A stretch of DNA of 64,000 bases from Loktanella sp. SALINAS62 (GTDB lineage: Bacteria > Pseudomonadota > Alphaproteobacteria > Rhodobacterales > Rhodobacteraceae). This document shows positions 52,169-61,126 of the stretch, piece by piece. The notes under the pieces were generated by a model. It was not told where the DNA came from and made no database searches. It worked only from the letters and a program-made list of their open reading frames with translations. The position numbers were made by a program, and so were the translations under genes. Position 1 is the stretch's first letter, and the number at the start of each line of letters is the position of its first letter. The stretch spans positions 174,228 through 238,227 of the forward strand of contig NZ_JAAFZU010000001.1 of the NCBI RefSeq assembly GCF_018263905.1. Reading direction: 5' to 3'.

Positions 52169-55100
52169 ATGCATCTGCTTGCCGCCTCTGCCGGTGCGAT
52201 TTCCGACGGCACCGAACCGGTTGATCTGGGACAGACCCCAGCGGATGTGGTGGTCATATCTGCCGCCGATACCGAACTGGCCGCCCTGTCAGAAGCCCGC
52301 GCGGCGATGGATGCCCCGCCGACCCTGCGGCTGGCCAGCCTGATGCACCTGCAACACCCGATGTCAGTTGATCTGCATCTGGACGCCTGCGCCACAAAAT
52401 CGCGTCTGGTGATTGCCCGCGTGCTGGGGGGTGCGGGTTACTGGCGTTACGGCCTGACGCAATACGCAGCCCAGCTCAGGACTGCGGGCGTGCCGGTCGC
52501 GTTTCTGCCCGGCGACGACAAGGAAGACCCCGACCTGCGCGCATTGTCCACCGTGGCGGATGCAGATTACGACGCACTTTGGGCCTACCTTGTCGAAGGC
52601 GGGCCGCAGAACGCGGTGCGGTTCCTGTCATGCGCGCGTGCCATCGTCGACGACACGGACCGACCCGCCCCCGCCAGCCCACTGCTGCGGGCGGGCATCT
52701 ACTGGCCGGGTGCGGGGGTCGCGGATCTGGCTGCCGCACAGGCGACATGGACCGATGACGCGCCCGTCGTGCCCATCGTGTTCTACCGCGCGCTGGTGCA
52801 GGGCGGTGGGCTGGCCCCGATCAACAGGCTGGTGCGGGCGCTGGCGCGGGCTGGAATGAACCCGCTCCCCGTCTTCGTGGCCTCGCTCAAGGACCCGCTG
52901 TCGGCGGCAACCCTCGCCGGGCTGTTCGACCGCGTGCCGCCGTCCGTGATCTTGAACGCCACGGCATTTGCCGTGGGATCGCCACATGATGGCGACGACA
53001 GCCCTGAAAATCCGCTGGCGGGCGACGCGCCGGTGTTTCAGGTCGTGCTGTCCGGTGGCACCGAATCCGCATGGCGCGACAGCCCGCAGGGCCTGTCCGC
53101 CCGTGACATCGCCATGAACGTTGCCCTGCCAGAGGTCGATGGCCGCATCCTGACCCGTGCCATCAGCTTCAAGGGAGAGGCGTTTTTCGACGCCGCCACC
53201 GAATGCCCCATCGCCACCTATCAGGCGCAGGGTGACAGGATCACTTGGGTCGCCGATCTGGTGGCGCATTGGGCGCGTCTGCAACGCACGGCCCCGGCGG
53301 ATCGCAAGGTCGGCCTGATCCTAGCCAATTACCCCAACAAGGACGGCAGGCTGGCCAATGGCGTGGGTCTTGATACACCCGCCGCAACAGTCCACGCGCT
53401 GCAGCTGCTACGTGACGCCGGCTACACCACCACGCCGCCCGTCAGCGCGCAGGCGCTGATGGACCAGATGATGGCCGGCCCGACGAACTGGCTGACCGAC
53501 CGCGCCGATACCGCAGGCGGTGCGTTCCTGCCACTTGATGTCTACCAACAGCATTTCGACGCGCTTGCGTGGGACGCGCGCGAACAGATCACGACGCGAT
53601 GGGGCGCACCAAAGGACGACCCCTTCATCATCTTGCCCGAAACACTCCCGCCGGAGGCGCCGGACACGCCAGTGTCCGGCTTCAAGCTATCGATCCACAG
53701 CTTCGGCAACGTGGTCGTCGCCCTACAACCGGCGCGCGGCTACAATATCGACCCCACCGACACCTACCATTCCCCCGACCTTGTGCCGCCGCACAACTAC
53801 CTCGCGTTCTATTTCTGGCTGCGGCATCACTGGGGCGCACATGCGCTGGTGCACATGGGCAAACATGGCAATCTCGAATGGCTGCCGGGCAAGGCGCTGG
53901 CCCTGTCCGACACCTGCTGGCCTGAAATCGCGCTGGGTCCGGTGCCGCACATCTATCCCTTCATCGTCAACGACCCCGGCGAAGGCACGCAGGCGAAACG
54001 CCGTGCGGCGGCGGTCATTGTCGATCACCTGACCCCGCCCCTGACCCGCGCTGAAAGCTACGGCCCGATGCGCGATCTTGAGGCACTCGTCGACGAATAC
54101 TACGAAGCCGCAGGCCTTGATCCGCGCCGTCTGGATCACCTGCGCCGCGAAATTCTGTCCCTGTCCGACGTGACGGGCCTGTCGCAGGACGCAGGATTCA
54201 AGGGTGATGCCTACGGCGATCTGGGACGCCTCGACGCCTACCTGTGCGAACTGAAAGAGGCGCAGATCCGCGACGGCCTGCACATCTTCGGCCAAAGCCC
54301 CACAGGCCAGCAGGAAATCGATCTGTCCATCGCGCTCGCACGCGTGCCGCGCGGCGATGGCAAGGGCGAAAATGCGTCGCTCCTGCGCGCACTGGCGCTG
54401 GATTTCGGTCTGACCATCGACCCGCTGGATTGCGATCTGGCCGCCCCGGCCCCAGAAAAACCCACCACTCTGGGGGATCCGCAAGGCTGGCGCACCAATG
54501 GCGATACCGTAGAACGGCTTGAATTGCTGTCACAACAACTGTTGCGCGACCGGGCGGGCGACCTAGGCGTCAGCCTGACCGCCACTGCCCCCGTCCTTCA
54601 CCAGATCGCCACCCGTATCCGCCCCGCCGTCGCCGCCTGCGGCCCGGATGAAGGCGCGGCCCTGCTGCGCGCGCTGGATGGCCGCGCGATCCCGCCGGGG
54701 CCGTCCGGTGCGCCCACGCGCGGGCGGCTGGATACCCTGCCAACAGGGCGCAATTTCTACAGCGTCGACAGCCGAGCCGTGCCGACCCCGACCGCCTGGG
54801 CGCTGGGCTGGAAATCCGCAAACCTGCTGATCGACACGCATTTGCAGACCCACGGGGACTGGCCCCGCACGATGCTGCTGACCGCCTGGGGCACCGCCAA
54901 CATGCGCACCGGCGGCGACGATATCGCACAGGCGCTGGCGCTGATGGGCTGCAAACCGACGTGGGACGCCGCCAACCGCCGCGTTACCGGATTCACCGTC
55001 ATCCCGTCGTCGGCCCTTGGGCGTCCGCGCGTCGATGTGACGTTGCGGATCTCGGGCTTCTTCCGTGACGCGTTTCCGCAGCTGATCGCGCTGGTGGACA

Positions 55101-55873
55101 GTGCCGCGCGCGCCGTTCAGGCGCTGGACGAACCCAAAGACATCAACCCCGCCGCCGCCCGCGCCCGCGCAGGTCAGGATGCCACCCGCGTCTTTGGTTC
55201 GAAACCCGGGGCATACGGTGCAGGATTGCAGGCGCTGATCGACGAACGCATCTGGTCCGACCGCAGCGATTTTGCCGAAGCCTATCTAACCTGGGGGTCT
55301 TATGCTTACGGCGCCGACGGTCAGGGCAACGCCGCCCGCCCCGCATTCGAACAGCGGCTGCGCCAGACCGAAGCCATCGTGCAAAATCAGGACAACCGGG
55401 AACACGACGTTCTGGACAGCGACGACTACTATCAATTCGAAGGCGGTGCCGCCGCCGCCGTCGCCACGCTTCAGGGTCAGGATCGCCCGATCTACCACAA
55501 CGACCATTCGCGCCCCGAACGACCCGTCATCCGGACGTTGGAAGACGAAATCGGCCGCGTTGTCCGGTCCCGCGTGGTGAACCCCAAATGGATCGCCGGG
55601 GTAAAACGCCACGGGTATAAGGGCGCGTTTGAAATTGCGGCAACTGTCGATTACCTGTTTGCATTTGCCGCGACGACGGGCGCCGTGCGCAATCACCATT
55701 TCGATCTGGTCGAAGACGCAGTGTTGGCCGACGACGACACCCGCGAATTTATTGCAAATGTGAATGCCCCCGCGCTAAAGGAGATCGCCCAACGCCTGCA
55801 GGAAGCCATCGACCGGGGGCTGTGGTCACCCAAGTCGAATTCCGCCCGCGCACGGATTGCAGGACTGTTGTAG
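52169..55873 (+). CDS. cobN: Cobaltochelatase large subunit CobN
   Basis: 1234 aa, the porphyrin-binding subunit of the ATP-dependent chelatase that puts Co into hydrogenobyrinate a,c-diamide with CobS and CobT (neither in the window). ARGYNIDPTDTYHSPDLVPPH, VHMGKHGNLEWLPGKALALSD and PFIVNDPGEGTQAKRR are CobN/BchH signatures. Residues about 486-504 are encoded by a palindromic repeat inserted in frame, giving PETLPPEAPDTPVSG before the conserved FGNVVVALQPARG. ATG 52169 gives MHLLAASAGAISDG. AAAGG lies 9 nt before it. Confidence 0.96.
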   Translation: MHLLAASAGAISDGTEPVDLGQTPADVVVISAADTELAALSEARAAMDAPPTLRLASLMHLQHPMSVDLHLDACATKSRLVIARVLGGAGYWRYGLTQYAAQLRTAGVPVAFLPGDDKEDPDLRALSTVADADYDALWAYLVEGGPQNAVRFLSCARAIVDDTDRPAPASPLLRAGIYWPGAGVADLAAAQATWTDDAPVVPIVFYRALVQGGGLAPINRLVRALARAGMNPLPVFVASLKDPLSAATLAGLFDRVPPSVILNATAFAVGSPHDGDDSPENPLAGDAPVFQVVLSGGTESAWRDSPQGLSARDIAMNVALPEVDGRILTRAISFKGEAFFDAATECPIATYQAQGDRITWVADLVAHWARLQRTAPADRKVGLILANYPNKDGRLANGVGLDTPAATVHALQLLRDAGYTTTPPVSAQALMDQMMAGPTNWLTDRADTAGGAFLPLDVYQQHFDALAWDAREQITTRWGAPKDDPFIILPETLPPEAPDTPVSGFKLSIHSFGNVVVALQPARGYNIDPTDTYHSPDLVPPHNYLAFYFWLRHHWGAHALVHMGKHGNLEWLPGKALALSDTCWPEIALGPVPHIYPFIVNDPGEGTQAKRRAAAVIVDHLTPPLTRAESYGPMRDLEALVDEYYEAAGLDPRRLDHLRREILSLSDVTGLSQDAGFKGDAYGDLGRLDAYLCELKEAQIRDGLHIFGQSPTGQQEIDLSIALARVPRGDGKGENASLLRALALDFGLTIDPLDCDLAAPAPEKPTTLGDPQGWRTNGDTVERLELLSQQLLRDRAGDLGVSLTATAPVLHQIATRIRPAVAACGPDEGAALLRALDGRAIPPGPSGAPTRGRLDTLPTGRNFYSVDSRAVPTPTAWALGWKSANLLIDTHLQTHGDWPRTMLLTAWGTANMRTGGDDIAQALALMGCKPTWDAANRRVTGFTVIPSSALGRPRVDVTLRISGFFRDAFPQLIALVDSAARAVQALDEPKDINPAAARARAGQDATRVFGSKPGAYGAGLQALIDERIWSDRSDFAEAYLTWGSYAYGADGQGNAARPAFEQRLRQTEAIVQNQDNREHDVLDSDDYYQFEGGAAAAVATLQGQDRPIYHNDHSRPERPVIRTLEDEIGRVVRSRVVNPKWIAGVKRHGYKGAFEIAATVDYLFAFAATTGAVRNHHFDLVEDAVLADDDTREFIANVNAPALKEIAQRLQEAIDRGLWSPKSNSARARIAGLL
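53626..53680. repeat. Palindromic repeat copy C, inside cobN
   Basis: 53626-53658 matches the repeat unit at 7005 and 9584 (CATCATCTTGCCC, CTCCCGCCGGAGGC) with two base changes, then GCCGGACAC and GTGTCCGGC form a 9-bp stem around GCCA (53659-53680). The reading frame of cobN runs straight through. Confidence 0.85.
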
Positions 55874-56052
55874 CAGCCCCGCGAGTTTTTAGCGGAATGG
55901 ATGCCAGCGCACCGCGCACCGCTGCCTCGCATTGTTAAAAGACTGCAAACTGTTATCTTCTGCCACTCACAATAAGCGGCAACACGCAAACAATTTTGCA
56001 AAAGCCTCATGCCAGATCATCGTTGCGGGACTGACCCCACGGCGACAGGGGG

Positions 56053-56952
56053 TCAGGCGTTCCAGACGACGCGGGCAAGATCCGTTGTGTCGTAACCACG
56101 ATATGCTGTCGCGCGATCCGCGAATGCGGGTGTGGCGCAAAACGTCAGAAGTGTCTGGAATGCGCTGTCGAACCACGCCTTGCGGTCGACCAGCAGGGCA
56201 AATTCCTCTTCGATGATCGGGGCAAATTCCAGACCATAGCTGACGGCCACCGCTTCCAATCCGAACGCTGCATCCGCATTGCCGCGCCGCACCTCTTCGA
56301 CGGCGGCGTCTTCTGTCCGGGCGACGTCTGTGAACGTCAGGTCGGACAGGTCCAGCCCGTCCGCCGCGGCCAGTTCCCGGAACAGCGTATCGGCCCCGGA
56401 TTCCGCCTGCCGCGGCACGACGCGCCGCCCTGCCAGATCGGACAGGCGCGCCAATGCAAGGTCACCGGACCGGTACACCAGACCGCGCCGGCGCTTTGCG
56501 AATGTGATCATGACTGCATTTTGGTCCGCAGCAACACGCGCGACTGCTGGCGTGTTCCATCGCTTTGATCGTGCGTCGTGGATGTGCAGACCCGCCAGCA
56601 TGCCTTCGCCACGGACGAACCGATCCAACCCGTCCATGGACCCGTCATAAAACGTCGCCAGCCCACAGCGCGATTCACGGATGGCCCAGTCAAGCAATGG
56701 GTCGTGACTGCCAAGAACGATCGGTGGCCGGGCGACGGGAACAACAGCGTCCGGCACAGTGCCACCCGATTTCGACTGTGCGATCCATTTGCGAATTTCC
56801 GCAGCGGGAAACAACAGCTTTCCCGTCGCCTTGGAACAGGGCACCGCACCCGATGCGGCCAGATCATAGACCTTGCGTTCTTTCAGGCGCAGCAGGTCAG
56901 CCAGTTCCTTGACCGTCAGAAATTCATGGTCGGAAAGCTGTTGATCCATCAT
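56053..56952 (-). CDS. Molybdate/tungstate-type regulator: HTH plus periplasmic-binding-like domain
   Basis: 299 aa. The N-terminal 60 residues are an excisionase/MerR-like helix-turn-helix (FLTVKELADLLRLKERKVYDLAASGAVPCSK). From about 75 a PBP-like domain follows (VLGSHDPLLDWAIRESRCGLATFYDGSMDGLDRFVRGEGMLAGLHIHD), the type found in regulators that sense molybdate or tungstate. It is last in the tup operon (49 nt after tupA), so it most likely senses tungstate and controls it. Confidence 0.88.
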   Translation of the reverse strand: MMDQQLSDHEFLTVKELADLLRLKERKVYDLAASGAVPCSKATGKLLFPAAEIRKWIAQSKSGGTVPDAVVPVARPPIVLGSHDPLLDWAIRESRCGLATFYDGSMDGLDRFVRGEGMLAGLHIHDARSKRWNTPAVARVAADQNAVMITFAKRRRGLVYRSGDLALARLSDLAGRRVVPRQAESGADTLFRELAAADGLDLSDLTFTDVARTEDAAVEEVRRGNADAAFGLEAVAVSYGLEFAPIIEEEFALLVDRKAWFDSAFQTLLTFCATPAFADRATAYRGYDTTDLARVVWNA

Positions 56953-57001
56953 CGTGTTCCGTTCGATCTGTCAAGGCAGCGTTGCCGCGTCGATGGGCAT
57001 A

Positions 57002-57820
57002 TCAATTTTTGGCCGCATTTGGAAAGAACAACTGCTGATCGGCAACCGTGAATGCCGCGATGGCGTCCTGCCCTGCGTCCGACACCAGCCAATCCGCAAA
57101 GGTTCGGGCCGCATCGGCATTGACCGACGGGCATCGCGCCGGGCTGACCGGAATCACGCCGTACTGGTTCATCAGGGCTGTGTCGCCTTCGACCTGAATG
57201 TCGTGGGCTTGCTTGTTTTCAAAGCTGACCCATGTTGCGCGGTCCGTCATCACATAGGCGCCCATGCCGACCCCGGTATTCAGGGTCGCGCCCATGCCGG
57301 ACCCGGTTTCACGATACCAGTCACCGCTGGCCGCTGTCGGATCGACACCTGTATTGCCCCACAATTGCATTTCCTTCTTGTGGGTACCGCTGTCGTCACC
57401 CCGCGATGCGAACAACGCACCTGTGGCCGCGATCCGGGCCAGCGCGCCCTGCACATCGGTCATGCCAACAACGCCTGCGGGGTCGTCAGCGGGGCCCACG
57501 ATGACAAAATCGTTGTACATCAAATCTCGGCGTTCCGTGCCGTAACCTGCGGCGACAAACGCCTCTTCTGCGGGCTGTGCATGAACCAACAGCACGTCGC
57601 CGTCGCAATTTTCGGTGTTCGTGATCGCTTGGCCGGTGCCGACGGCCACGACATTGACCTGTATGCCGGTTTCGTCCTGAAAGATCGGCAACAGGTAATC
57701 ATACAAGCCAGAATTTGCAGTCGATGTCGTGGACTGGACAATGATGGACTGGTCCTGCGCGATGGCGGCACCACCCATCATGATGGCGCAGGCGGTCATC
57801 GTGATCGTTTGGTTCAGCAT
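57002..57820 (-). CDS. tupA: Tungstate-binding protein TupA
   Basis: 272 aa with a Sec signal (MLNQTITMTACAIMMGGAAIAQ). The oxyanion motif STTSTANSGLYDYLLPIF and the later SRGDDSGTHKKEMQLW are TupA hallmarks; ModA lacks the TTTS-type motif. It binds tungstate tightly in the periplasm. GGAGAG lies 4 nt before ATG 57820, better than ATG 57832. It lies 20 nt after tupC. Confidence 0.92.
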   Translation of the reverse strand: MLNQTITMTACAIMMGGAAIAQDQSIIVQSTTSTANSGLYDYLLPIFQDETGIQVNVVAVGTGQAITNTENCDGDVLLVHAQPAEEAFVAAGYGTERRDLMYNDFVIVGPADDPAGVVGMTDVQGALARIAATGALFASRGDDSGTHKKEMQLWGNTGVDPTAASGDWYRETGSGMGATLNTGVGMGAYVMTDRATWVSFENKQAHDIQVEGDTALMNQYGVIPVSPARCPSVNADAARTFADWLVSDAGQDAIAAFTVADQQLFFPNAAKN

Positions 57821-57840
57821 GCATCTCTCCATGGGCTGGG

Positions 57841-58602
57841 TCAGACGACAATTCTGCCGTTCAGGTAATCCCGCGCCGCATCACTTTGCGGGGTCAGGAA
57901 GAACATGGCCGCCGGGGTGTGTTCAACGACACGACCCCGGTGCAGGAAAATGACATCATCGGCCATGCGCCGGGCCTGACCGATATCGTGGGTGACAAAG
58001 ACGATCCGGACACCGCGGGCCTGTGCCTGTGCGACGATCCCTTCGATGGCCAGAACCGACGCGGGGTCCAGACTGGCGGTCGGTTCGTCCAGAAACAGCA
58101 CCTCTGGTTCGGTCGCCAATGCGCGGGCCAGTGCAAGGCGCTGCGCCTCTCCGCCCGACAGCAGGCGTGCAGGTTGACTGGCCTTGTGCGACAGGCCGAC
58201 GTGATCCAGCAGGCGGGCGCGTTCCGCCATGTCTTTGCCACGCGCTTTCAACACGAAATCCAGATTGGCGGCGACCGACCGGCGCAGCAGCACGGGTTTT
58301 TGAAACACCAAAGCTTGCCGCACTGTGGCTTGCGTCGCCGTATGGCCAGCCCAGTCGATATACCCAGACGTCGGTGGCATCAGGCCATGCAGCAATTTCA
58401 GCAACAGGCTTTTGCCCGCCCCGTTCGGACCCATGATCATGGTGCAGCCCGTCCGGCCCAGATCGAACGTCAGACCGTCCAGCATGGTCGCATCGTCGGT
58501 CCGCAACGTCAGATCGCGCACCGCTAGCGGCAGGATCGCGTGACTGGACGACCGGTCCGTCACCCGCAGGTCACCAAAGGGTAGGACATCAGACATAGGC
58601 AT
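57841..58602 (-). CDS. tupC: Tungstate ABC ATPase TupC
   Basis: 253 aa. Walker A GPNGAGKSL, Q-loop VFQKPVLLRRSVAANL, signature LSGGEAQRLALARAL, Walker B VLFLDEPTASLDP and VTHDIGQARRMAD are intact. It is short, without the C-terminal regulatory domain of ModC. Starts at 58602 or 58596 both overlap the end of tupB and neither has a clear ribosome-binding site, so translation is probably coupled. Confidence 0.92.
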   Translation of the reverse strand: MPMSDVLPFGDLRVTDRSSSHAILPLAVRDLTLRTDDATMLDGLTFDLGRTGCTMIMGPNGAGKSLLLKLLHGLMPPTSGYIDWAGHTATQATVRQALVFQKPVLLRRSVAANLDFVLKARGKDMAERARLLDHVGLSHKASQPARLLSGGEAQRLALARALATEPEVLFLDEPTASLDPASVLAIEGIVAQAQARGVRIVFVTHDIGQARRMADDVIFLHRGRVVEHTPAAMFFLTPQSDAARDYLNGRIVV

Positions 58603-59287
58603 GCCGTGCCGCAGTCATCCGAACCGATTGCACGCAGGCGTTCACACCCAGGGCAATCACCAGCAAGATGATCCCCAGTGCAAGCGCCAATGGCAGATCA
58701 CCCTTTGACGTTTCCAGCGCGATGGCTGTGGTCATCACGCGGGTCAAATGGTCGATGTTGCCGCCCACGATAATGACGGCACCCACCTCTGCGACGGCAC
58801 GTCCGAAACCGGCCAACCCAACGGTCAGCAACGCATAACGCCCATCCCACAACAGGGCTTGCACCGTCTGCATCCGGGTCAGGCAAAGCGACCTGAATTG
58901 TTCGGCATATTCGGAATGAAGGTCTTCCAGCACTTGCCGCGACAGGGCCGCGATGATCGGTGTAATCAGAATGGTCTGCGCGATGATCATGGCAGTGGGC
59001 GTATACAGCAGGCCCAGAAAACCCAGCGGACCGGACCGCGACAACTGAAGATAGACCAAAAGCCCGACAACGACGGGCGGCAGTCCCATCAGGGCATTCA
59101 TCACGATCAGCACGGCGCTGCGACCGCGGAAACGCGCAATCGCGACCAGCGCGCCGATGGGCAAACCAATCAGGCAGGCAATCGCCGTCGCCGTCAGACT
59201 GACGTGCAAGGACAGCCAAACGATTTCCAGCAGGTCCGCATCGCCGGACAGCACCAACGCAATCGCGAGTCCAATTGCCTCTGCCAT
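58589..59287 (-). CDS. tupB: Tungstate ABC permease TupB
   Basis: About 232 aa, five to six membrane segments. IVWLSLHVSLTATAIACLIGLPIGALVAIARFRGR and NALMGLPPVVVGLLVYLQLSRSGPLGFLGLLYTPTAMIIAQTILITPI match the TupB/WtpB family, and the ATPase-docking loop is near FRSLCLTRMQTVQALLW. The start is uncertain: ATG 59287 has a GGGGGG 11 nt upstream; ATG 59296 is only 2 nt from it. It is the first gene of tupBCA plus regulator. Confidence 0.9.
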   Translation of the reverse strand: MAEAIGLAIALVLSGDADLLEIVWLSLHVSLTATAIACLIGLPIGALVAIARFRGRSAVLIVMNALMGLPPVVVGLLVYLQLSRSGPLGFLGLLYTPTAMIIAQTILITPIIAALSRQVLEDLHSEYAEQFRSLCLTRMQTVQALLWDGRYALLTVGLAGFGRAVAEVGAVIIVGGNIDHLTRVMTTAIALETSKGDLPLALALGIILLVIALGVNACVQSVRMTAARHAYV

Positions 59288-59605
59288 GCTTTGCATTTCC
59301 CCCCGATACTGCAAAATCTCCGAACACCTGACTGGTATGCGGCTTGATATGCGCAGCACAAGATCGCTTTTACACCAAACAAACATAGTTGATGAAAATT
59401 TCTCTAATACGTGACGCGGCAAAATGACTGCAAAATTTCCCGGCCTTTGGCATTGGCGGGAAACCGCGACTGAAATTTCAACTGGTCACGACGCCACGGC
59501 GCCATAGATTGACCGTTGGTCGTGGCCGCTGACACGCGTAAAAGATACATTCAAACATGCCCGTCCCGTAGAAGCTGCGACTGGCTTCAAGACGACGGAC
59601 GTGAC
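59288..59605. other. Divergent promoter region, tup operon / KaiC-like operon
   Basis: 318 nt, AT-richer near 59385-59415 (TTGATGAAAATTTCTCTAAT). It should contain both promoters. I see no gene. A molybdate/tungstate-type ModE palindrome was looked for and not recognised. Confidence 0.4.
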
Positions 59606-61126
59606 ATGACTGATACCGATTTGACCGATATTCCCGCGCGCCTGCCCACGGGCACCTTTGGACTGGACGAAGTGCTGCGCGGCGGCCTGACCGCCGAACG
59701 CCTGTATCTTGTCGAAGGCACGCCTGGCACCGGCAAGACGACCCTTGCGATGAAATTCCTGATGGATGGCCGCGATGCGGGCGAACGCTGCCTGTATATC
59801 ACCCTGTCCGAAACAGAGGTGGAGTTGCGCGCCGTCGCGCGGTCGCACGACTGGACGCTGGACGCCATAGACCTGTTCGAACTGGTGGCCGAAGCCGAAT
59901 TTGGCAGCGAAAACGAACAGTCGCTTTTGCACCCAAGCGACGTTGAACTGGGCGAAACCGTGCGCAGCATCATCGACCTGGTCGAACGCACGGACCCTGC
60001 CCGCGTCGTGTTGGACAGCCTGTCGGAACTGCGTCTGCTGGCCCAGGATCCGCTACGCTACCGGCGCCAGATTTTGGCGTTGAAGCAATACTTTTCCCGC
60101 AGGCGCTGCACTGTTTTGATGCTGGATGACCGGACCGCCGAACCGGGCGATCTGCAACTGCATTCCATCGCCCACGGTGTCATATCGCTGGAACAGACCG
60201 CCAGCGATTTCGGGGCCGAACGGCGCCGCCTCAGGGTCGTGAAAATGCGCGGGCTGAAATATTATGGTGGCTATCATGATTTCACGATCGAACAGGGCGG
60301 ATTGCAAGTCTATCCACGACTGGTCGCCGCCGATCACAAACGGACATTTCCCAACGCACCCGTCACGACCGGCTTGACCGAACTGGACGCCCTGCTGGGC
60401 GATGGGCTGTATCCGGGCACCAACACATTGCTGGCCGGTCCGGCTGGTGTGGGCAAGACAACGACAGCCATCCGCTGCATGATCGCGGCGCTGCGACGCG
60501 GGCAAAAGGCCGCGTTCTTTTTGTTCGATGAACGTCTGTCCACCCTGATGACCAGGTCCCGTGCGCTGGACATGGACCTGCAACCATTCATCGACGATGG
60601 TCTACTGGAAATCCGCCAGATCGACCCCGCTGAATTGTCACCCGGTCAATTCGCCAGTGCCGTACGCACGGCGGTCGAGCGTGACAACGTCGGCGTTGTG
60701 GTCATCGACAGTCTGAACGCCTATCTTCAGGCCATGCCAAGCGACAATTTCCTCGTTCTGCAAATGCACGAACTGCTCAGCTATCTTGCCCAGCAGGGCG
60801 TCCTGTCCCTGATGATTCTTGGTCAGCATGGCATCACAGGTCAGCTTAAATCGGATATAGATGTCAGTTATCTGGCCGATACGGTGATGCTGCTGCGCTT
60901 TTTCGAAGCCCGCGGCGAAATGCGCAAATCCATCGCCGTCGTCAAGACGCGGACATCCGACCATGAACGCAGCATTCGGGAATTCAGAATAGACGCGTCG
61001 GGGCTGATCGTGGGACAGCCGATCCGAAACTTCAGCGGGATACTGTCGGGTCATCCGAAATTTCATGCGACGGACGACGACCTTTTGCATACCGACGGCA
61101 CCGGCGGATCGGGCGTCTTAACATGA
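59606..61126 (+). CDS. KaiC-like double-domain ATPase
   Basis: 506 aa with two RecA/KaiC domains: Walker A GTPGTGKTT (38-46) and GPAGVGKTT (278-286). Each is followed by the acid pair region (ITLSETE; LFDERLS) and a Walker B/helper strand (VVLDSLSELRLL; VVVIDSLNAYL), and VSYLADTVMLLRFFE is conserved. The Ser-Thr autophosphorylation pair of cyanobacterial KaiC is not recognisable. ATG 59606 follows GGACGTGAC. It overlaps the kinase gene by 4 nt, so ATPase and kinase are made together; a signalling rather than a clock role is likely. Confidence 0.9.
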   Translation: MTDTDLTDIPARLPTGTFGLDEVLRGGLTAERLYLVEGTPGTGKTTLAMKFLMDGRDAGERCLYITLSETEVELRAVARSHDWTLDAIDLFELVAEAEFGSENEQSLLHPSDVELGETVRSIIDLVERTDPARVVLDSLSELRLLAQDPLRYRRQILALKQYFSRRRCTVLMLDDRTAEPGDLQLHSIAHGVISLEQTASDFGAERRRLRVVKMRGLKYYGGYHDFTIEQGGLQVYPRLVAADHKRTFPNAPVTTGLTELDALLGDGLYPGTNTLLAGPAGVGKTTTAIRCMIAALRRGQKAAFFLFDERLSTLMTRSRALDMDLQPFIDDGLLEIRQIDPAELSPGQFASAVRTAVERDNVGVVVIDSLNAYLQAMPSDNFLVLQMHELLSYLAQQGVLSLMILGQHGITGQLKSDIDVSYLADTVMLLRFFEARGEMRKSIAVVKTRTSDHERSIREFRIDASGLIVGQPIRNFSGILSGHPKFHATDDDLLHTDGTGGSGVLT

